Positions 1-8,613 of a DNA stretch of 64,000 nucleotides are shown in pieces. Below the pieces are notes generated by a model. That model made no database searches. It had not been told where the DNA came from and was given only the letters and a program-made list of their open reading frames with translations. This stretch comes from Pararhodonellum marinum (GTDB taxonomy: Bacteria > Bacteroidota > Bacteroidia > Cytophagales > Cyclobacteriaceae), in the NCBI RefSeq assembly GCF_015354735.1, contig NZ_JACEFJ010000005.1, positions 124,001 through 188,000 on the forward strand, written 5' to 3'. Position 1 is the first letter of the stretch. Each line of letters opens with the position of its first letter. A program made the translations under genes and the position numbers.

Positions 1-242
1 TCAATGGTGCTTTGGAAAACCTAAAACAAGCCCATCAGGCGCAGGATTTAGCCAACATCACCACCGCTATGGAAGGCTTGAACAAAGCTTGGGAAGCTGC
101 TTCTCAGGAAATGTACAGTGCCAGCCAAGGTGCTCCTGACGGAGCCGGAGCTTCAGGAGCTACAGAAAGTCATACTACTGAAGACGCCGGAGACGGAGTA
201 TCGGATGTAGATTATGAAGAAGTAAATGAAGATAAAAAGTAA
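1..242 (+). CDS. dnaK: Chaperone DnaK, C-terminal end (5' end outside window)
   Basis: Only the last 79 residues lie in the window, read from position 3. They form the helical lid of Hsp70 (ENLKQAHQAQDLANITTA, then a helix ending SQEMY), a low-complexity Gly/Ala/Ser linker, and an acidic tail VDYEEVNEDKK that matches the usual bacterial DnaK ending. DnaK is the cytoplasmic ATP-dependent folding chaperone working with DnaJ and GrpE; its ATPase and substrate-binding domains are not visible here. A strong terminator follows, so the next gene is probably transcribed separately. The assignment rests on the tail only. Confidence 0.9.
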   Translation, partial: NGALENLKQAHQAQDLANITTAMEGLNKAWEAASQEMYSASQGAPDGAGASGATESHTTEDAGDGVSDVDYEEVNEDKK

Positions 243-267
243 CCAACTCGTTTAGTTACCAACCAAA

Positions 268-304
268 AAGGGCATCTGATTGATTTTGGATGCCCTTCTT
301 TTTC
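268..304 (+). terminator. Rho-independent terminator after dnaK
   Basis: A perfect 9-bp stem (AAGGGCATC at 268-276 with GATGCCCTT at 289-297), a 12-nt loop, and a T-rich tract after it. It sits 26 bp beyond the dnaK stop and ends that transcript. Confidence 0.85.
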
Positions 305-360
305 CCTGTAGAAATTTTTAATACAGTCAGGAATGTTCACATTAGGCAGTAAAACACAAT

Positions 361-741
361 ATGTCCACACAAATCACCCCAGACAATAAATTGAGGAAAC
401 TGATCATCGTTGGAGACCGGGTTTTGATCAAATTGAAAAAGGCAAATGAAAAAACCGCAAGCGGTTTATATCTGCCGCCCGGAGTTCAGGAAAAAGAAAA
501 GATCCAGCAGGGATACATCATTAAAACCGGACCAGGATATCCCATACCAGCCCCTATGGAAGAAGAGGAACTCTGGAAGGACCGAGAAGACCGGATCAAA
601 TACATTCCCTTGCAGGCACAAGAAGGAGATTTGGCTGTTTTCTTATTAAATGGGGCCTACGAAGTAATGTATGAAGGAGATAAGTACTTTATTGTCCCAC
701 AGCATTCCATCCTGATGCTGGAAAGAGAGGAAGAATTGTAA
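361..741 (+). CDS. GroES-family co-chaperone-like protein
   Basis: This 126-residue protein carries a Cpn10/GroES fold signature. It has a GDRVLIK strand near residues 18-24, a mobile-loop-like stretch TASGLYLPPG at 32-41, and a C-terminal YFIVPQHSILML strand. It is about 30 residues longer than standard GroES because of an acidic insert (EEEELWKDREDR) in the middle. It is not next to groEL, so it is probably the second, divergent GroES-like protein found in Bacteroidota rather than the main co-chaperonin. Its position after dnaK fits a protein-quality-control role, but the partner is unknown. Confidence 0.8.
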   Translation: MSTQITPDNKLRKLIIVGDRVLIKLKKANEKTASGLYLPPGVQEKEKIQQGYIIKTGPGYPIPAPMEEEELWKDREDRIKYIPLQAQEGDLAVFLLNGAYEVMYEGDKYFIVPQHSILMLEREEEL

Positions 742-1017
742 AATAATGGTTATCCGCTCCTTTGCCACTAACCCAATATTCTTCTTCAAAGGGGACGGAA
801 ATCAAAAGTCCCATTTCCATAGGCAGGCAGGCCCACCTGTCGTCGGGCAGGGATGTACCGGAGATTTCAGTTTGTTGGCGAGATTTGTATTGAATTACCA
901 TTTTCCTGGCATCATTGCGCACCTACATGTTATAAATGGAAGATCTTTAATTTTGGATCATTTGCCGGGTAACATCAGGAATATTTCCAAATGATTTCAT
1001 TTCCAAATCTTGCAAAA
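742..1017. other. Intergenic stretch with a GC-rich repeat fragment, no gene seen
   Basis: Short overlapping open frames exist on both strands, but none has a recognisable start, domain or codon pattern. Around 821-852 there is a sudden GC-rich run, GGCAGGCAGGCCCACCTG followed by TCGTCGGGCAGG, unlike its AT-rich surroundings. It resembles a dispersed GC-rich repeat unit of Cytophagales intergenic DNA. Confidence 0.4.
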
Positions 1018-1052
1018 AGAAAAGCCATGACAGAAGTCATGGCTTTTCTTTT
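1018..1052 (-). terminator. Terminator downstream of lolA (probably bidirectional)
   Basis: A perfect 14-bp stem (1018-1031 with 1036-1049, core AAAAGCCATGAC / GTCATGGCTTTT) with a 4-nt AGAA loop. There are A and T runs on both sides, so it can act in both directions. It lies 18 bp past the lolA stop. Confidence 0.85.
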
Positions 1053-1069
1053 GTATAAGAATTATCTGT

Positions 1070-1732
1070 TTATCTTAAATCTATCACTTCAACCTTTCCG
1101 TAATTGCTTGCATTAAAGGTAAAGAAATCATCTTTAAGGTCTATATTGGTATCGACATCCTTGAATTTATAGCGAAATACAGTCCCTTGATCATCGAATA
1201 TTTCCCAACCGATCAAGTCTTTCTGGGCTTTGTCCACCATTAGTTTGACCCTTTTGAAAGGAGCATTCGCTTTTTCTGCAGTCAGCTCGACAACTTGAAT
1301 TGTTTTTCCGTTTTCATTTTTCTCACCTAGCAGTTGATAGTTGAACCCTTTTTTGTACATGTTATATACACTGGAAGGGGTCAATTCATCCTCTTGGGTA
1401 TTGACATTGTTGATGGTAACCTCCTTGAATCCGTTGGATTCGATGTAAGTCCATACCGTATTACCATTGTTATAAATTTCTTGGTTATCCAATTTGAGCA
1501 GGTAACTATTTCCTTTGATAGTCACTTCTCCCGAATTGGTTTGGGAACTCCCATCAATCTCATTTTCGTAAGTGTATTCAAAGCTGGCTTGAAGCCCTTT
1601 TAAAGACTGGTATTTTTGACTTACCCCGTCCAGAATCGCTTTGGCTTTGGGATCTTTCTGACTTTGGGCGAAAGTCGAAAATCCCACAAAAATCCAAAGG
1701 ATCATCCATAAATTAAATTTCATTATTGACAT
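1070..1732 (-). CDS. lolA: LolA-family outer-membrane lipoprotein carrier
   Basis: The 220-residue periplasmic protein starts with a signal peptide (MKFNLWMILWIFVGFSTFAQS) and continues as the half-barrel of LolA-type carriers. Typical parts are the N-terminal helix KAILDGVSQKYQSLKGLQASFEYTY and the later segment KAQKDLIGWEIFDDQGTVFRY. LolA moves lipoproteins across the periplasm from LolCDE to the outer membrane; this lineage has many surface lipoproteins, several in this window. It lies 35 bp downstream of ftsK on the same strand, a common Bacteroidota pairing, so the two are probably co-transcribed. An internal ATG at 1723 is an equally good start. Confidence 0.88.
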   Translation of the reverse strand: MSIMKFNLWMILWIFVGFSTFAQSQKDPKAKAILDGVSQKYQSLKGLQASFEYTYENEIDGSSQTNSGEVTIKGNSYLLKLDNQEIYNNGNTVWTYIESNGFKEVTINNVNTQEDELTPSSVYNMYKKGFNYQLLGEKNENGKTIQVVELTAEKANAPFKRVKLMVDKAQKDLIGWEIFDDQGTVFRYKFKDVDTNIDLKDDFFTFNASNYGKVEVIDLR

Positions 1733-1767
1733 AAATATAGCCCTTCAAGAAGGTTTTTTGAAGACAT

Positions 1768-4284
1768 TTACAGGCTATTCAATAATTGTTCCAAACTCAT
1801 TTCATCCTGAATTAATACCTCTCTTGCCTTACTTCCTTCAAAAGGTCCTACAATTCCAGCAGCTTCCAGTTGGTCCACAATCCTACCAGCCCGGTTATAT
1901 CCCAGTTTCAACTTTCTCTGTATCAGGGAGGTACTTCCTTGTTGGTGAAGCACAATCAGTCGGGCGGCATCATCAAACAAGGGGTCCCGGTCCGAAAGGT
2001 CCACATCCAAAGCCCCACTGTCTCCCTCATCTCCAACAAATTCAGGCAGAATGTAGGCATCCGGATAGCCTTTTTGGCTTCCAATCCAGTCGCAGATGGC
2101 ATCCACTTCCGGAGTATCCAAAAAGGCACACTGCAAACGGGTCATTTCCGAACCATGGGAAAGCAACATGTCTCCCATACCAATAAGCTGATCTGCTCCT
2201 CCGGCATCCAGGATTGTCCGGCTATCAATTTTTGAAGTCACCCGGAAAGATAATCGGGCCGGGAAGTTGGCTTTGATGATACCGGTGATCACATTGACAG
2301 AAGGCCGCTGTGTGGCCACCACCAAGTGGATTCCTATAGCTCGGGCAAGTTGCGCCAGCCTGGCGATAGGGGCTTCAATTTCCTTCCCAGCTGTCATCAT
2401 CAGGTCAGCCAGTTCGTCGATGACCAAGACGATGTATGGCATGAATTTGTGCCCCTTTTCAGGATTAAGCTTACGGGCTACAAATTTGGCATTGTATTCC
2501 TTCAGGTTTCTACAACCCGCATCTTTCAACAGGTCGTATCGGTTGTCCATTTCTATACAAAGGGAATTGAGCGTATAGATCACTTTTTTGGTATCCGTAA
2601 TGATGGCTTCCTCAGCACCGGGCAATTTGGCCAGGAAATGTCTTTCGATTTTATTGAAAAGAGTAAGTTCTACCTTTTTTGGATCTACCAGTACAAATTT
2701 CAGTTGAGAAGGGTGCTTTTTATAAATAAGTGAGGCAAGAATCATGTTTAATCCCACTGATTTTCCCTGCCCCGTTGCACCTGCCATCAACAGGTGAGGC
2801 ATTTTGGCTAGGTCCATGACAAATACCTCATTGGAAATGGTTTTACCAAAGGCTACCGGAAGGTCCTTGTCGCTTTTCATGAATTTTTCCGTGCCGATCA
2901 CCGCTTTAGCAGGAACGAGTTCACGGTTTTTGTTGGGAACTTCTATCCCTATGGTGCCTTTGCCGGGGATAGGTGCAATGATCCTAATGCCCAAGGCTGC
3001 CAAACTCAAAGCAATGTCATCTTCCAGGTTCTTGATCTTGGATATCTTTACACCTGGATCTGGCACAATCTCATAAAGCGTCACAGTAGGACCTATGGTG
3101 GCTTTGATCTCCTGAATGCCTATTTTAAAATTGACAAGGGTCTCTACGATCTTGTTTTTGTTTTCTTCCAATTCCTGACGACTCACAGTGACTTTTTGTA
3201 CGTCGTACTCATTGAGCAATTCAAGGGATGGATATTTGTAATGCGGCAGGTCCAAGGTAGGGTCGTAGGGATCAAGATTTTCTACCTCTTCTGCCGTTTT
3301 TTCCTCTCCTTCCGCTTTGGTTATGGAAAATTGCTTGCTGTCCTCCTGGTGTTCTACCACCAGTTTCTCCTCAAAGCGATCAGTTTCTTCAATATTCAGC
3401 TCTGGTACGGAGACGGGCTTTTTCTTTTCTTCCTCTTCTGTTTTGATTACCCAGCTACTGCCATCATCGGTGCCTTCTTCTTCAAATTCTTCCTCATCGA
3501 GATCCTCCTCCTCGTCATAAGGATTGTTACTGTTGGCTAAGGTGGGTTTATTTTTCAAGGCATTTCGCTCGGCCAAGGCCTGGTCTTCATCCCATTGCGC
3601 TTCCTCTTCTTCATAGGTGTTCGGGACGTCTTGACTGGTAAACCAGTTGAGCTGGTCAATGTTGAAAAAGAAAATGATGAAGATCAGCAACGAACCAAAG
3701 ATCAGGATAAAAGTACCCCATCCCAGAAAATCATCAGCAAACTGAGCCATTTCATAACCAAATCCACCACTCAAGAAACCCAATACGGTATAATTGTCAG
3801 CCATATGGACCAAATACCCCAGCAGCAAACCCAACCAAAAGGTAAAGAAAAGTGCAAAGGTGCTATATCGGGTCAGTGAGATGAGTCGTTTTTTGAAGCT
3901 CAACTTGAACCCAAGAAAAAACAAAAATGGGGGGAGAAGAAAAGCGGCCAGTCCAAACCACCTGAAGATAAGCCAATGGGAAACTTTTGCACCCATTAAA
4001 CCCAGCCAATTGCGGGTCTCACCTGCATTTTCTCTAAGGGAGGCATCAGTACTGGACAATACCACACTTTGATCGGCTGGTCCGGTAAACAAATAAGCCA
4101 CAAAGGCAAACAATAGGAACAAGCCTATCATCATTAGGATGATTCCTACGGAAAGGCCTATTTTTTTATCCTTCAGAAAGCCCAAAGACCAGTTGAAAGA
4201 CTTTTTGGGAGAGCCGCTTTTTTTTGGTTCTCCTTTTTTTCTAAAAGTATTGGATTTAGGGGTATTGGCAGCCATTTTATTCAA
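1768..4284 (-). CDS. ftsK: DNA translocase FtsK/SpoIIIE
   Basis: An 838-residue septal DNA pump that moves chromosome ends apart at division and activates XerCD recombination. Four membrane helices lie at about residues 42-68, 104-128, 138-160 and 187-210. A very acidic linker (about 224-335) follows. The RecA-like motor has Walker A GATGQGKS at 502-509 and Walker B IVLVIDE near 618-624. The C-terminal winged-helix gamma domain (about 765-830), which reads the KOPS polarity sequence, is intact. The linker is shorter than in Escherichia coli FtsK. It is followed by lolA, and xerD is nearby, which fits chromosome segregation. Confidence 0.95.
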   Translation of the reverse strand: MNKMAANTPKSNTFRKKGEPKKSGSPKKSFNWSLGFLKDKKIGLSVGIILMMIGLFLLFAFVAYLFTGPADQSVVLSSTDASLRENAGETRNWLGLMGAKVSHWLIFRWFGLAAFLLPPFLFFLGFKLSFKKRLISLTRYSTFALFFTFWLGLLLGYLVHMADNYTVLGFLSGGFGYEMAQFADDFLGWGTFILIFGSLLIFIIFFFNIDQLNWFTSQDVPNTYEEEEAQWDEDQALAERNALKNKPTLANSNNPYDEEEDLDEEEFEEEGTDDGSSWVIKTEEEEKKKPVSVPELNIEETDRFEEKLVVEHQEDSKQFSITKAEGEEKTAEEVENLDPYDPTLDLPHYKYPSLELLNEYDVQKVTVSRQELEENKNKIVETLVNFKIGIQEIKATIGPTVTLYEIVPDPGVKISKIKNLEDDIALSLAALGIRIIAPIPGKGTIGIEVPNKNRELVPAKAVIGTEKFMKSDKDLPVAFGKTISNEVFVMDLAKMPHLLMAGATGQGKSVGLNMILASLIYKKHPSQLKFVLVDPKKVELTLFNKIERHFLAKLPGAEEAIITDTKKVIYTLNSLCIEMDNRYDLLKDAGCRNLKEYNAKFVARKLNPEKGHKFMPYIVLVIDELADLMMTAGKEIEAPIARLAQLARAIGIHLVVATQRPSVNVITGIIKANFPARLSFRVTSKIDSRTILDAGGADQLIGMGDMLLSHGSEMTRLQCAFLDTPEVDAICDWIGSQKGYPDAYILPEFVGDEGDSGALDVDLSDRDPLFDDAARLIVLHQQGSTSLIQRKLKLGYNRAGRIVDQLEAAGIVGPFEGSKAREVLIQDEMSLEQLLNSL

Positions 4285-4336
4285 TTGGGCGATTTCTCGG
4301 ATTTTAAGATAAAGGAATTATCGAACAAATAAAATC

Positions 4337-5377
4337 TCAATTTTGATAATAACGGACAAGTCCGTGTTTAATTCTTTTAACCAGGCTTGGCCCCTCATAA
4401 ACCATGCCTGTGTAGACCTGAACCAAAGATGCTCCGGCTTCCAGTTTCTGTATGGCATCCTCTGCAGAAAAGATGCCTCCCACCCCGATGATGGGAAATG
4501 CATTTCCGGAACGCTCGACAAGGTAGCGAATGACTTCCGTACTTCTGTCAGCCAAAACTTTTCCGCTGACACCTCCAGCTCCCATCGCTTCTACTTCTGC
4601 GGTAGCTGTTTTTAACTGGGCCCGGTCTATGGTGGTATTTGTTGCGATGACCCCGTCTATTTTCGTTTCTTTCACGATGTCCACGATGTCATCCAATTGC
4701 CCCTGACTCAAATCCGGGGCAATCTTAAGGAGGATAGGCTTAGGTTTGGTCTTTTGATTATTGGCATATTTAATGGCAGTCAAAAGTTTTTGAAGCGGTG
4801 CTTTCTCCTGCAGTTCACGTAGATTCGGCGTATTGGGGGAACTCACATTGACCACAAAGTAATCCACAAAAGGGTGGAGAACTTCCAGGCAGTGAAGGTA
4901 ATCGTCCACTGCATTTTCATTGGGTGTCAGTTTGTTTTTCCCGATGTTGCCTCCGATGATGACTTTTGATTTTCTTTTTTTCAGCCTTTTCACAGCCTCA
5001 TCCACTCCTCCATTGTTAAAACCCATTCTATTGATCAATGCTTCATCTTCCGGCAGTCGGAACAATCTGGGCAATGGGTTCCCTTCCTGAGGTTTGGGAG
5101 TAAGTGTACCGATCTCAATGAAGCCGAAGCCCAACAGCGCCATTTCATCTATGAGTTTAGCATCTTTGTCAAAGCCTGCTGCCAACCCCACAGGATTATC
5201 AAAGGTAAGCCCAAATACCTCCCGCTTCAATGAAGGATGATCCATGGCAAAAGTCCGCTGAATAATGGCTTTTATTCCGGGAAGGTTAAAGGTTCTTTTG
5301 ATCCAGGTAAAAGTAAAATGATGGGCACTCTCCGGATTTTTAAGAAATAACAGCGGTTTCAGAATTGACTTATACAC
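4337..5377 (-). CDS. pyrD: Dihydroorotate dehydrogenase (quinone), class 2
   Basis: This 346-residue FMN enzyme oxidises dihydroorotate to orotate in pyrimidine synthesis and passes electrons to (mena)quinone at the inner membrane. Class 2 features are the N-terminal membrane-contact helices (about 1-40), the [10 protein letters not shown] motif near 64-73, and the catalytic serine region [13 protein letters not shown] near 177-189. The C-terminal phosphate/FMN site is [26 protein letters not shown], in two halves. The frame starts with GTG at 5377; no better ATG precedes the conserved region. pyrF, the last step of the pathway, lies far away at 38 kb. Confidence 0.95.
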   Translation of the reverse strand: MYKSILKPLLFLKNPESAHHFTFTWIKRTFNLPGIKAIIQRTFAMDHPSLKREVFGLTFDNPVGLAAGFDKDAKLIDEMALLGFGFIEIGTLTPKPQEGNPLPRLFRLPEDEALINRMGFNNGGVDEAVKRLKKRKSKVIIGGNIGKNKLTPNENAVDDYLHCLEVLHPFVDYFVVNVSSPNTPNLRELQEKAPLQKLLTAIKYANNQKTKPKPILLKIAPDLSQGQLDDIVDIVKETKIDGVIATNTTIDRAQLKTATAEVEAMGAGGVSGKVLADRSTEVIRYLVERSGNAFPIIGVGGIFSAEDAIQKLEAGASLVQVYTGMVYEGPSLVKRIKHGLVRYYQN

Positions 5378-5465
5378 GGGAAGGAATTGATTTCAATCGG
5401 CTAAATTAAAGGAATTATGTTAAATATATTGCGTTTCCTGGCATTTGATCCTACTTAGTTTCAGG

Positions 5466-6371
5466 CTATTTTCTTGGGTGAAACTCGGTCAGGACCTGTC
5501 TCAAATAATCCCTGTCTAAATGGGTATAGATCTCTGTAGTGGTAATGCTTTCATGGCCAAGCATTTCCTGCACTGCCCTGAGGTCTGCCCCGCCCTCAAT
5601 CAGGTGGGTGGCAAAGCTGTGCCTAAAGGTGTGTGGACTCACATTCTTTTTTATACCGACCAATTCCACTTGTTTTTTGATGATAAGAAATACCATGACT
5701 CGGCTGAGTTTTTTGCCTCTTCGGTTGAGGAATACATATTGCTCATGACCCTTAGCGGGATGCTGAAGTACCCGAACAAGCTCCGTATACATCTTTAAGT
5801 ACTTCAGGGCATCATGGCCTATTGGAACCAATCGCTCTTTGTCACCTTTTCCTGTGACCCTCAGAAATCCTATATCGGCATATACATTTCCGATTTTTAA
5901 CTCGGTCAATTCCGAAACCCTTAGCCCGCTGCTGTACAGGATTTCCAACATGGCCCGGTTGCGGTGTCCTTCGGGTTTTCCAAGTTCAATGCTTTCTAAT
6001 ATCTGGTTGATTTCAAGAAAACTCAGGGTGTCCGGTAATTTCCTGCCCAGTTTTGGGGCTTCCAGCAGCTGGGCTGGGTCTTCCTCAATTTTATCCTCAT
6101 ACATCAAGTACCTGTAAAAGGCTTTGATCCCGGAAATGATCCTGGCTTGGGAATAAGCCGCGATGCCCATAGCCGCAATTTCATTTACGAAATTCCGGAG
6201 ATGTTCTAATTGAGCCTGTTCAGGTTGCGTGGTCGGATAATGGGCCTCCATAAAGTTTCTGAGCTTTTCCATGTCCTGCACATAGGCAAGAATGGAATTT
6301 TCACTCAGCGACCTTTCTATTTTCAGATGGTATTGAAACCCCTTGATTTGTTTTTCCCACAGACTTGCCAT
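5466..6371 (-). CDS. xerD: Site-specific tyrosine recombinase XerD
   Basis: A 301-residue tyrosine recombinase that resolves chromosome dimers at dif. The N-terminal SAM-like core-binding domain covers about 1-95. All catalytic residues are present: Arg151 in SGLRVSEL, Lys175 in GKGDKER, His247 and Arg250 in HTFRHSFATH, His273 in MLGHESITTT and Tyr282. The frame could open earlier at a TTG (6389), but the ATG at 6371 gives the usual XerD N-terminus. It is divergent from aroQ. Its length and complete motif set argue for housekeeping XerD rather than a phage integrase. Confidence 0.93.
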   Translation of the reverse strand: MASLWEKQIKGFQYHLKIERSLSENSILAYVQDMEKLRNFMEAHYPTTQPEQAQLEHLRNFVNEIAAMGIAAYSQARIISGIKAFYRYLMYEDKIEEDPAQLLEAPKLGRKLPDTLSFLEINQILESIELGKPEGHRNRAMLEILYSSGLRVSELTELKIGNVYADIGFLRVTGKGDKERLVPIGHDALKYLKMYTELVRVLQHPAKGHEQYVFLNRRGKKLSRVMVFLIIKKQVELVGIKKNVSPHTFRHSFATHLIEGGADLRAVQEMLGHESITTTEIYTHLDRDYLRQVLTEFHPRK

Positions 6372-6452
6372 CCGATAAAGATAAATCAAAAAAACTTGCC
6401 CAAAGGTAATTTCTTACCTTGGATTGCTGGGAACAAATCCAATTGCATTCGC

Positions 6453-6460
6453 TAAATTTG
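6453..6460 (+). promoter_or_regulatory. Bacteroidota -7 promoter box for aroQ
   Basis: TAAATTTG fits the Bacteroidota housekeeping -7 consensus TAnnTTTG. It lies 32 bp before the aroQ start codon, in the xerD-aroQ divergent gap. No convincing -33 TTG at the right spacing was seen. Confidence 0.5.
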
Positions 6461-6492
6461 TTTGAGAAAACGGTACTTAACCCTATATCATT

Positions 6493-6915
6493 TTGAAAAT
6501 CTGTATCATCAACGGACCCAATCTCAATCTATTGGGAAAAAGAGAGCCTGAAATATATGGTAAAGAATCTTTTGAAGATTTTTTTGAAAGCCTTCAAAAA
6601 AGATTTCAACAATTTTCACTGACCTATTTTCAGAGCAACATAGAAGGTGAAATCATCGACAAACTCCATGAGGCTGGGTTTGACCATGATGCCATCTTGA
6701 TCAATGCAGGAGGTTATACACACACTTCAGTTGCCATATCAGACGCGATCGCAGGAATCAACACTCCGGTGCTCGAAGTCCATATTTCCAACATTTACAA
6801 AAGAGAGGAGTTTCGTCACAAAAGCATCATCTCAAAAGAATGTGTAGGCATGATTTCCGGCTTGGGTCTGGAAGGCTATGCCTTGGGCATCCAATATTTT
6901 ACCGCTAAAAAATAA
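6493..6915 (+). CDS. aroQ: 3-dehydroquinate dehydratase, type II
   Basis: This 140-residue shikimate-pathway enzyme removes water from 3-dehydroquinate. Family hallmarks are the opening INGPNLNLLGKREPEIYG (catalytic Tyr in the flexible lid), the INAGGYTHTSVA loop, the EVHISNIYKREEFRHKS active-site strand and loop with the catalytic His, and GLGLEGYALG near the end. Translation appears to start at TTG at 6493, because no ATG is positioned before the conserved N-terminus. It is followed after only 3 bp by the aminotransferase gene, so the two should form one transcript. Confidence 0.95.
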   Translation: MKICIINGPNLNLLGKREPEIYGKESFEDFFESLQKRFQQFSLTYFQSNIEGEIIDKLHEAGFDHDAILINAGGYTHTSVAISDAIAGINTPVLEVHISNIYKREEFRHKSIISKECVGMISGLGLEGYALGIQYFTAKK

Positions 6916-6918
6916 TCC

Positions 6919-7974
6919 ATGGTTACATTTTCTCCTGGACCCTCAAAAGTCTACGATACACTGCCCCTCTATTTAAAAGAAGCATTTGAAATGGGCATCA
7001 TGAGCATCAGCCATAGAAGTGCGATGTTCATGGACCTTTATCAGGAAACCGAAACCCTGATCAAAGAACAACTGCACGTGCCTCAGGACTATAAGTTGCT
7101 CTTCACCTCCAGTGCTACGGAAAATTGGGAAATCATAGCCCAGTCTGTGACGGAATCAGCCAGTTTCCATATTTTCTCAGGTTCTTTTGGGAAAAAATGG
7201 TATGAATTTGCCAAGTACATTGAACCCAAGACCGGGATTCTAAAGTTGGAACCGGATCAGACTGTTGATGTGACTAACCTTGACATCGGGTATGAGTTTG
7301 ACCTGATTGCGATCACACAGAATGAAACCTCCAATGCCACCCAGGTGAGCAATGAAACCATAGCTGCGATTGCACACAAATTTCCGGAAAAAATGATGGC
7401 GATTGATACCACTTCTTCGATGGCGGGCATTGAGTTGGATTTTTCTTTGGCGGATATCTGGTATGCTTCTGTACAAAAATGTTTCGGCATGCCAGCAGGT
7501 CTTGGAGTCTTGCTTCTTTCTCCCAAAGCCATCCAAAAAGTTAAGAAAAAAGGGGAAAGAGGAAGGTACAACAGCCTCAGTTTTATGCTTGAAAATGCAG
7601 AAAACTTCCAAACACATTACACCCCTAATGTCCTGGGCATTTATTTGCTCAAAAGGGTTTTGCAAGATATCCCTGAAATCCAGCATATCGATCAAAAAAC
7701 CCGTAGCAGGATGCAGCAATTGGAGAATGCCATCGCAAATACAGGACCTATGCGGATGCTGATCCAAAACCCCGAGGCCAGAAGCAGTACTGTGCTTGCA
7801 GTGACTGCGAGAGAGCCATTTATTTCGCAGATCAAAAAGGATGCTGAAGTTAAGGGCATGCAGTTGGGTGGGGGCTATGGTCCACTGAAGGCAAGCAGCT
7901 TCAGAATCGCCAACTTTCCAGCCATCAATGATCGGGAGTTTGAGAACTTGCTTAGGTTCTTGAAAGAATATTGA
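6919..7974 (+). CDS. Class V aminotransferase, phosphoserine aminotransferase-like
   Basis: A 351-residue PLP-dependent fold-type I enzyme. It opens with SPGPSKV, has the cofactor aspartate in AIDTTSSM (about Asp163), and carries the Schiff-base lysine Lys187 in WYASVQKCFGMPAG. The overall layout is closest to SerC/alanine-glyoxylate aminotransferases, and the gene may supply serine synthesis, but the substrate cannot be fixed from sequence alone. It is tightly coupled to aroQ (3 bp apart). A class V aminotransferase of other specificity is the main alternative. Confidence 0.82.
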   Translation: MVTFSPGPSKVYDTLPLYLKEAFEMGIMSISHRSAMFMDLYQETETLIKEQLHVPQDYKLLFTSSATENWEIIAQSVTESASFHIFSGSFGKKWYEFAKYIEPKTGILKLEPDQTVDVTNLDIGYEFDLIAITQNETSNATQVSNETIAAIAHKFPEKMMAIDTTSSMAGIELDFSLADIWYASVQKCFGMPAGLGVLLLSPKAIQKVKKKGERGRYNSLSFMLENAENFQTHYTPNVLGIYLLKRVLQDIPEIQHIDQKTRSRMQQLENAIANTGPMRMLIQNPEARSSTVLAVTAREPFISQIKKDAEVKGMQLGGGYGPLKASSFRIANFPAINDREFENLLRFLKEY

Positions 7975-8007
7975 GGATAGGGGATAGTTTATCCTGAACA
8001 ATACACC

Positions 8008-8015
8008 TACCTTTG
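8008..8015 (+). promoter_or_regulatory. Bacteroidota -7 promoter box for marC-family gene
   Basis: TACCTTTG matches TAnnTTTG and lies 16 bp before the ATG, implying a very short leader. Confidence 0.5.
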
Positions 8016-8031
8016 CGGGAAATTTCCGCAT

Positions 8032-8607
8032 ATGTTTGATTTAAAAGAGACGCTTTCCGTCACCTTGATCCTGTTTTCTGTCATTGACATTCTGGGCTCC
8101 ATTCCTATTGTGATCAATTTACGTCAGAAAGTGGGCCACATTCAGTCCGAAAAAGCCACCTTGGCAGCAGGCGTATTGATGATTCTTTTTCTGCTGATAG
8201 GTAAATCCATCCTCAGTTTATTTGGGATAGGCGTGGAGGATTTTGCTATCGCCGGTGCTCTGATTATTTTTGCCTTGGGGGCAGAAATGATCCTTGGGAT
8301 AGAGCTTTTCAAGCCCGATCCCGATGCCAGTGGGAGTGCCTCCATTGTTCCCATTGCCTTCCCCTTGATCGCTGGGGCGGGAACATTGACCACCATTCTT
8401 ACCCTCAAAGCCGAATTTGCCCAGGTCAATATCGCCATCGGTATAGTGATCAACCTCATCATTGTGTATGTGGTATTGAAAAGTACCAATTGGTTGGAAA
8501 GAAAATTGGGTAAAACCGGATTGGATGTGTTAAGGAGGATTTTTGGCATCATCCTGCTTTCCATCGCCATCAAAATTTTTAAGACCAACCTAGGTACCTT
8601 TAGCTGA
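8032..8607 (+). CDS. MarC-family integral membrane protein (UPF0056)
   Basis: The 191-residue protein consists almost entirely of six predicted membrane helices. It carries the family-typical stretches LFSVIDILGSIPIVINL at the N-terminus and SIVPIAFPLIAGAGTLTTIL in the middle. MarC proteins were once linked to multiple antibiotic resistance, but that link was not upheld; the substrate is unknown. Its own -7 box indicates separate transcription. It converges with the propeller lipoprotein gene, only 6 bp between the two stops. Confidence 0.9.
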   Translation: MFDLKETLSVTLILFSVIDILGSIPIVINLRQKVGHIQSEKATLAAGVLMILFLLIGKSILSLFGIGVEDFAIAGALIIFALGAEMILGIELFKPDPDASGSASIVPIAFPLIAGAGTLTTILTLKAEFAQVNIAIGIVINLIIVYVVLKSTNWLERKLGKTGLDVLRRIFGIILLSIAIKIFKTNLGTFS

Positions 8608-8613
8608 GCGCTT

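Noticed and set aside
689-994. Open frames on both strands (689-922 minus, 746-994 plus)
   Set aside because: They run across a GC-rich repeat patch, show no domain, and overlap the end of the GroES-like gene; codon use looks random.
5466-6371. Tyrosine recombinase as a mobile-element integrase
   Set aside because: Length, motifs and the housekeeping setting match XerD, and no attachment repeats or cargo genes are present.
7240-8031. 263-codon minus-strand frame
   Set aside because: It lies antisense to the aminotransferase gene, which has clear PLP motifs; the antisense product has no recognisable features.
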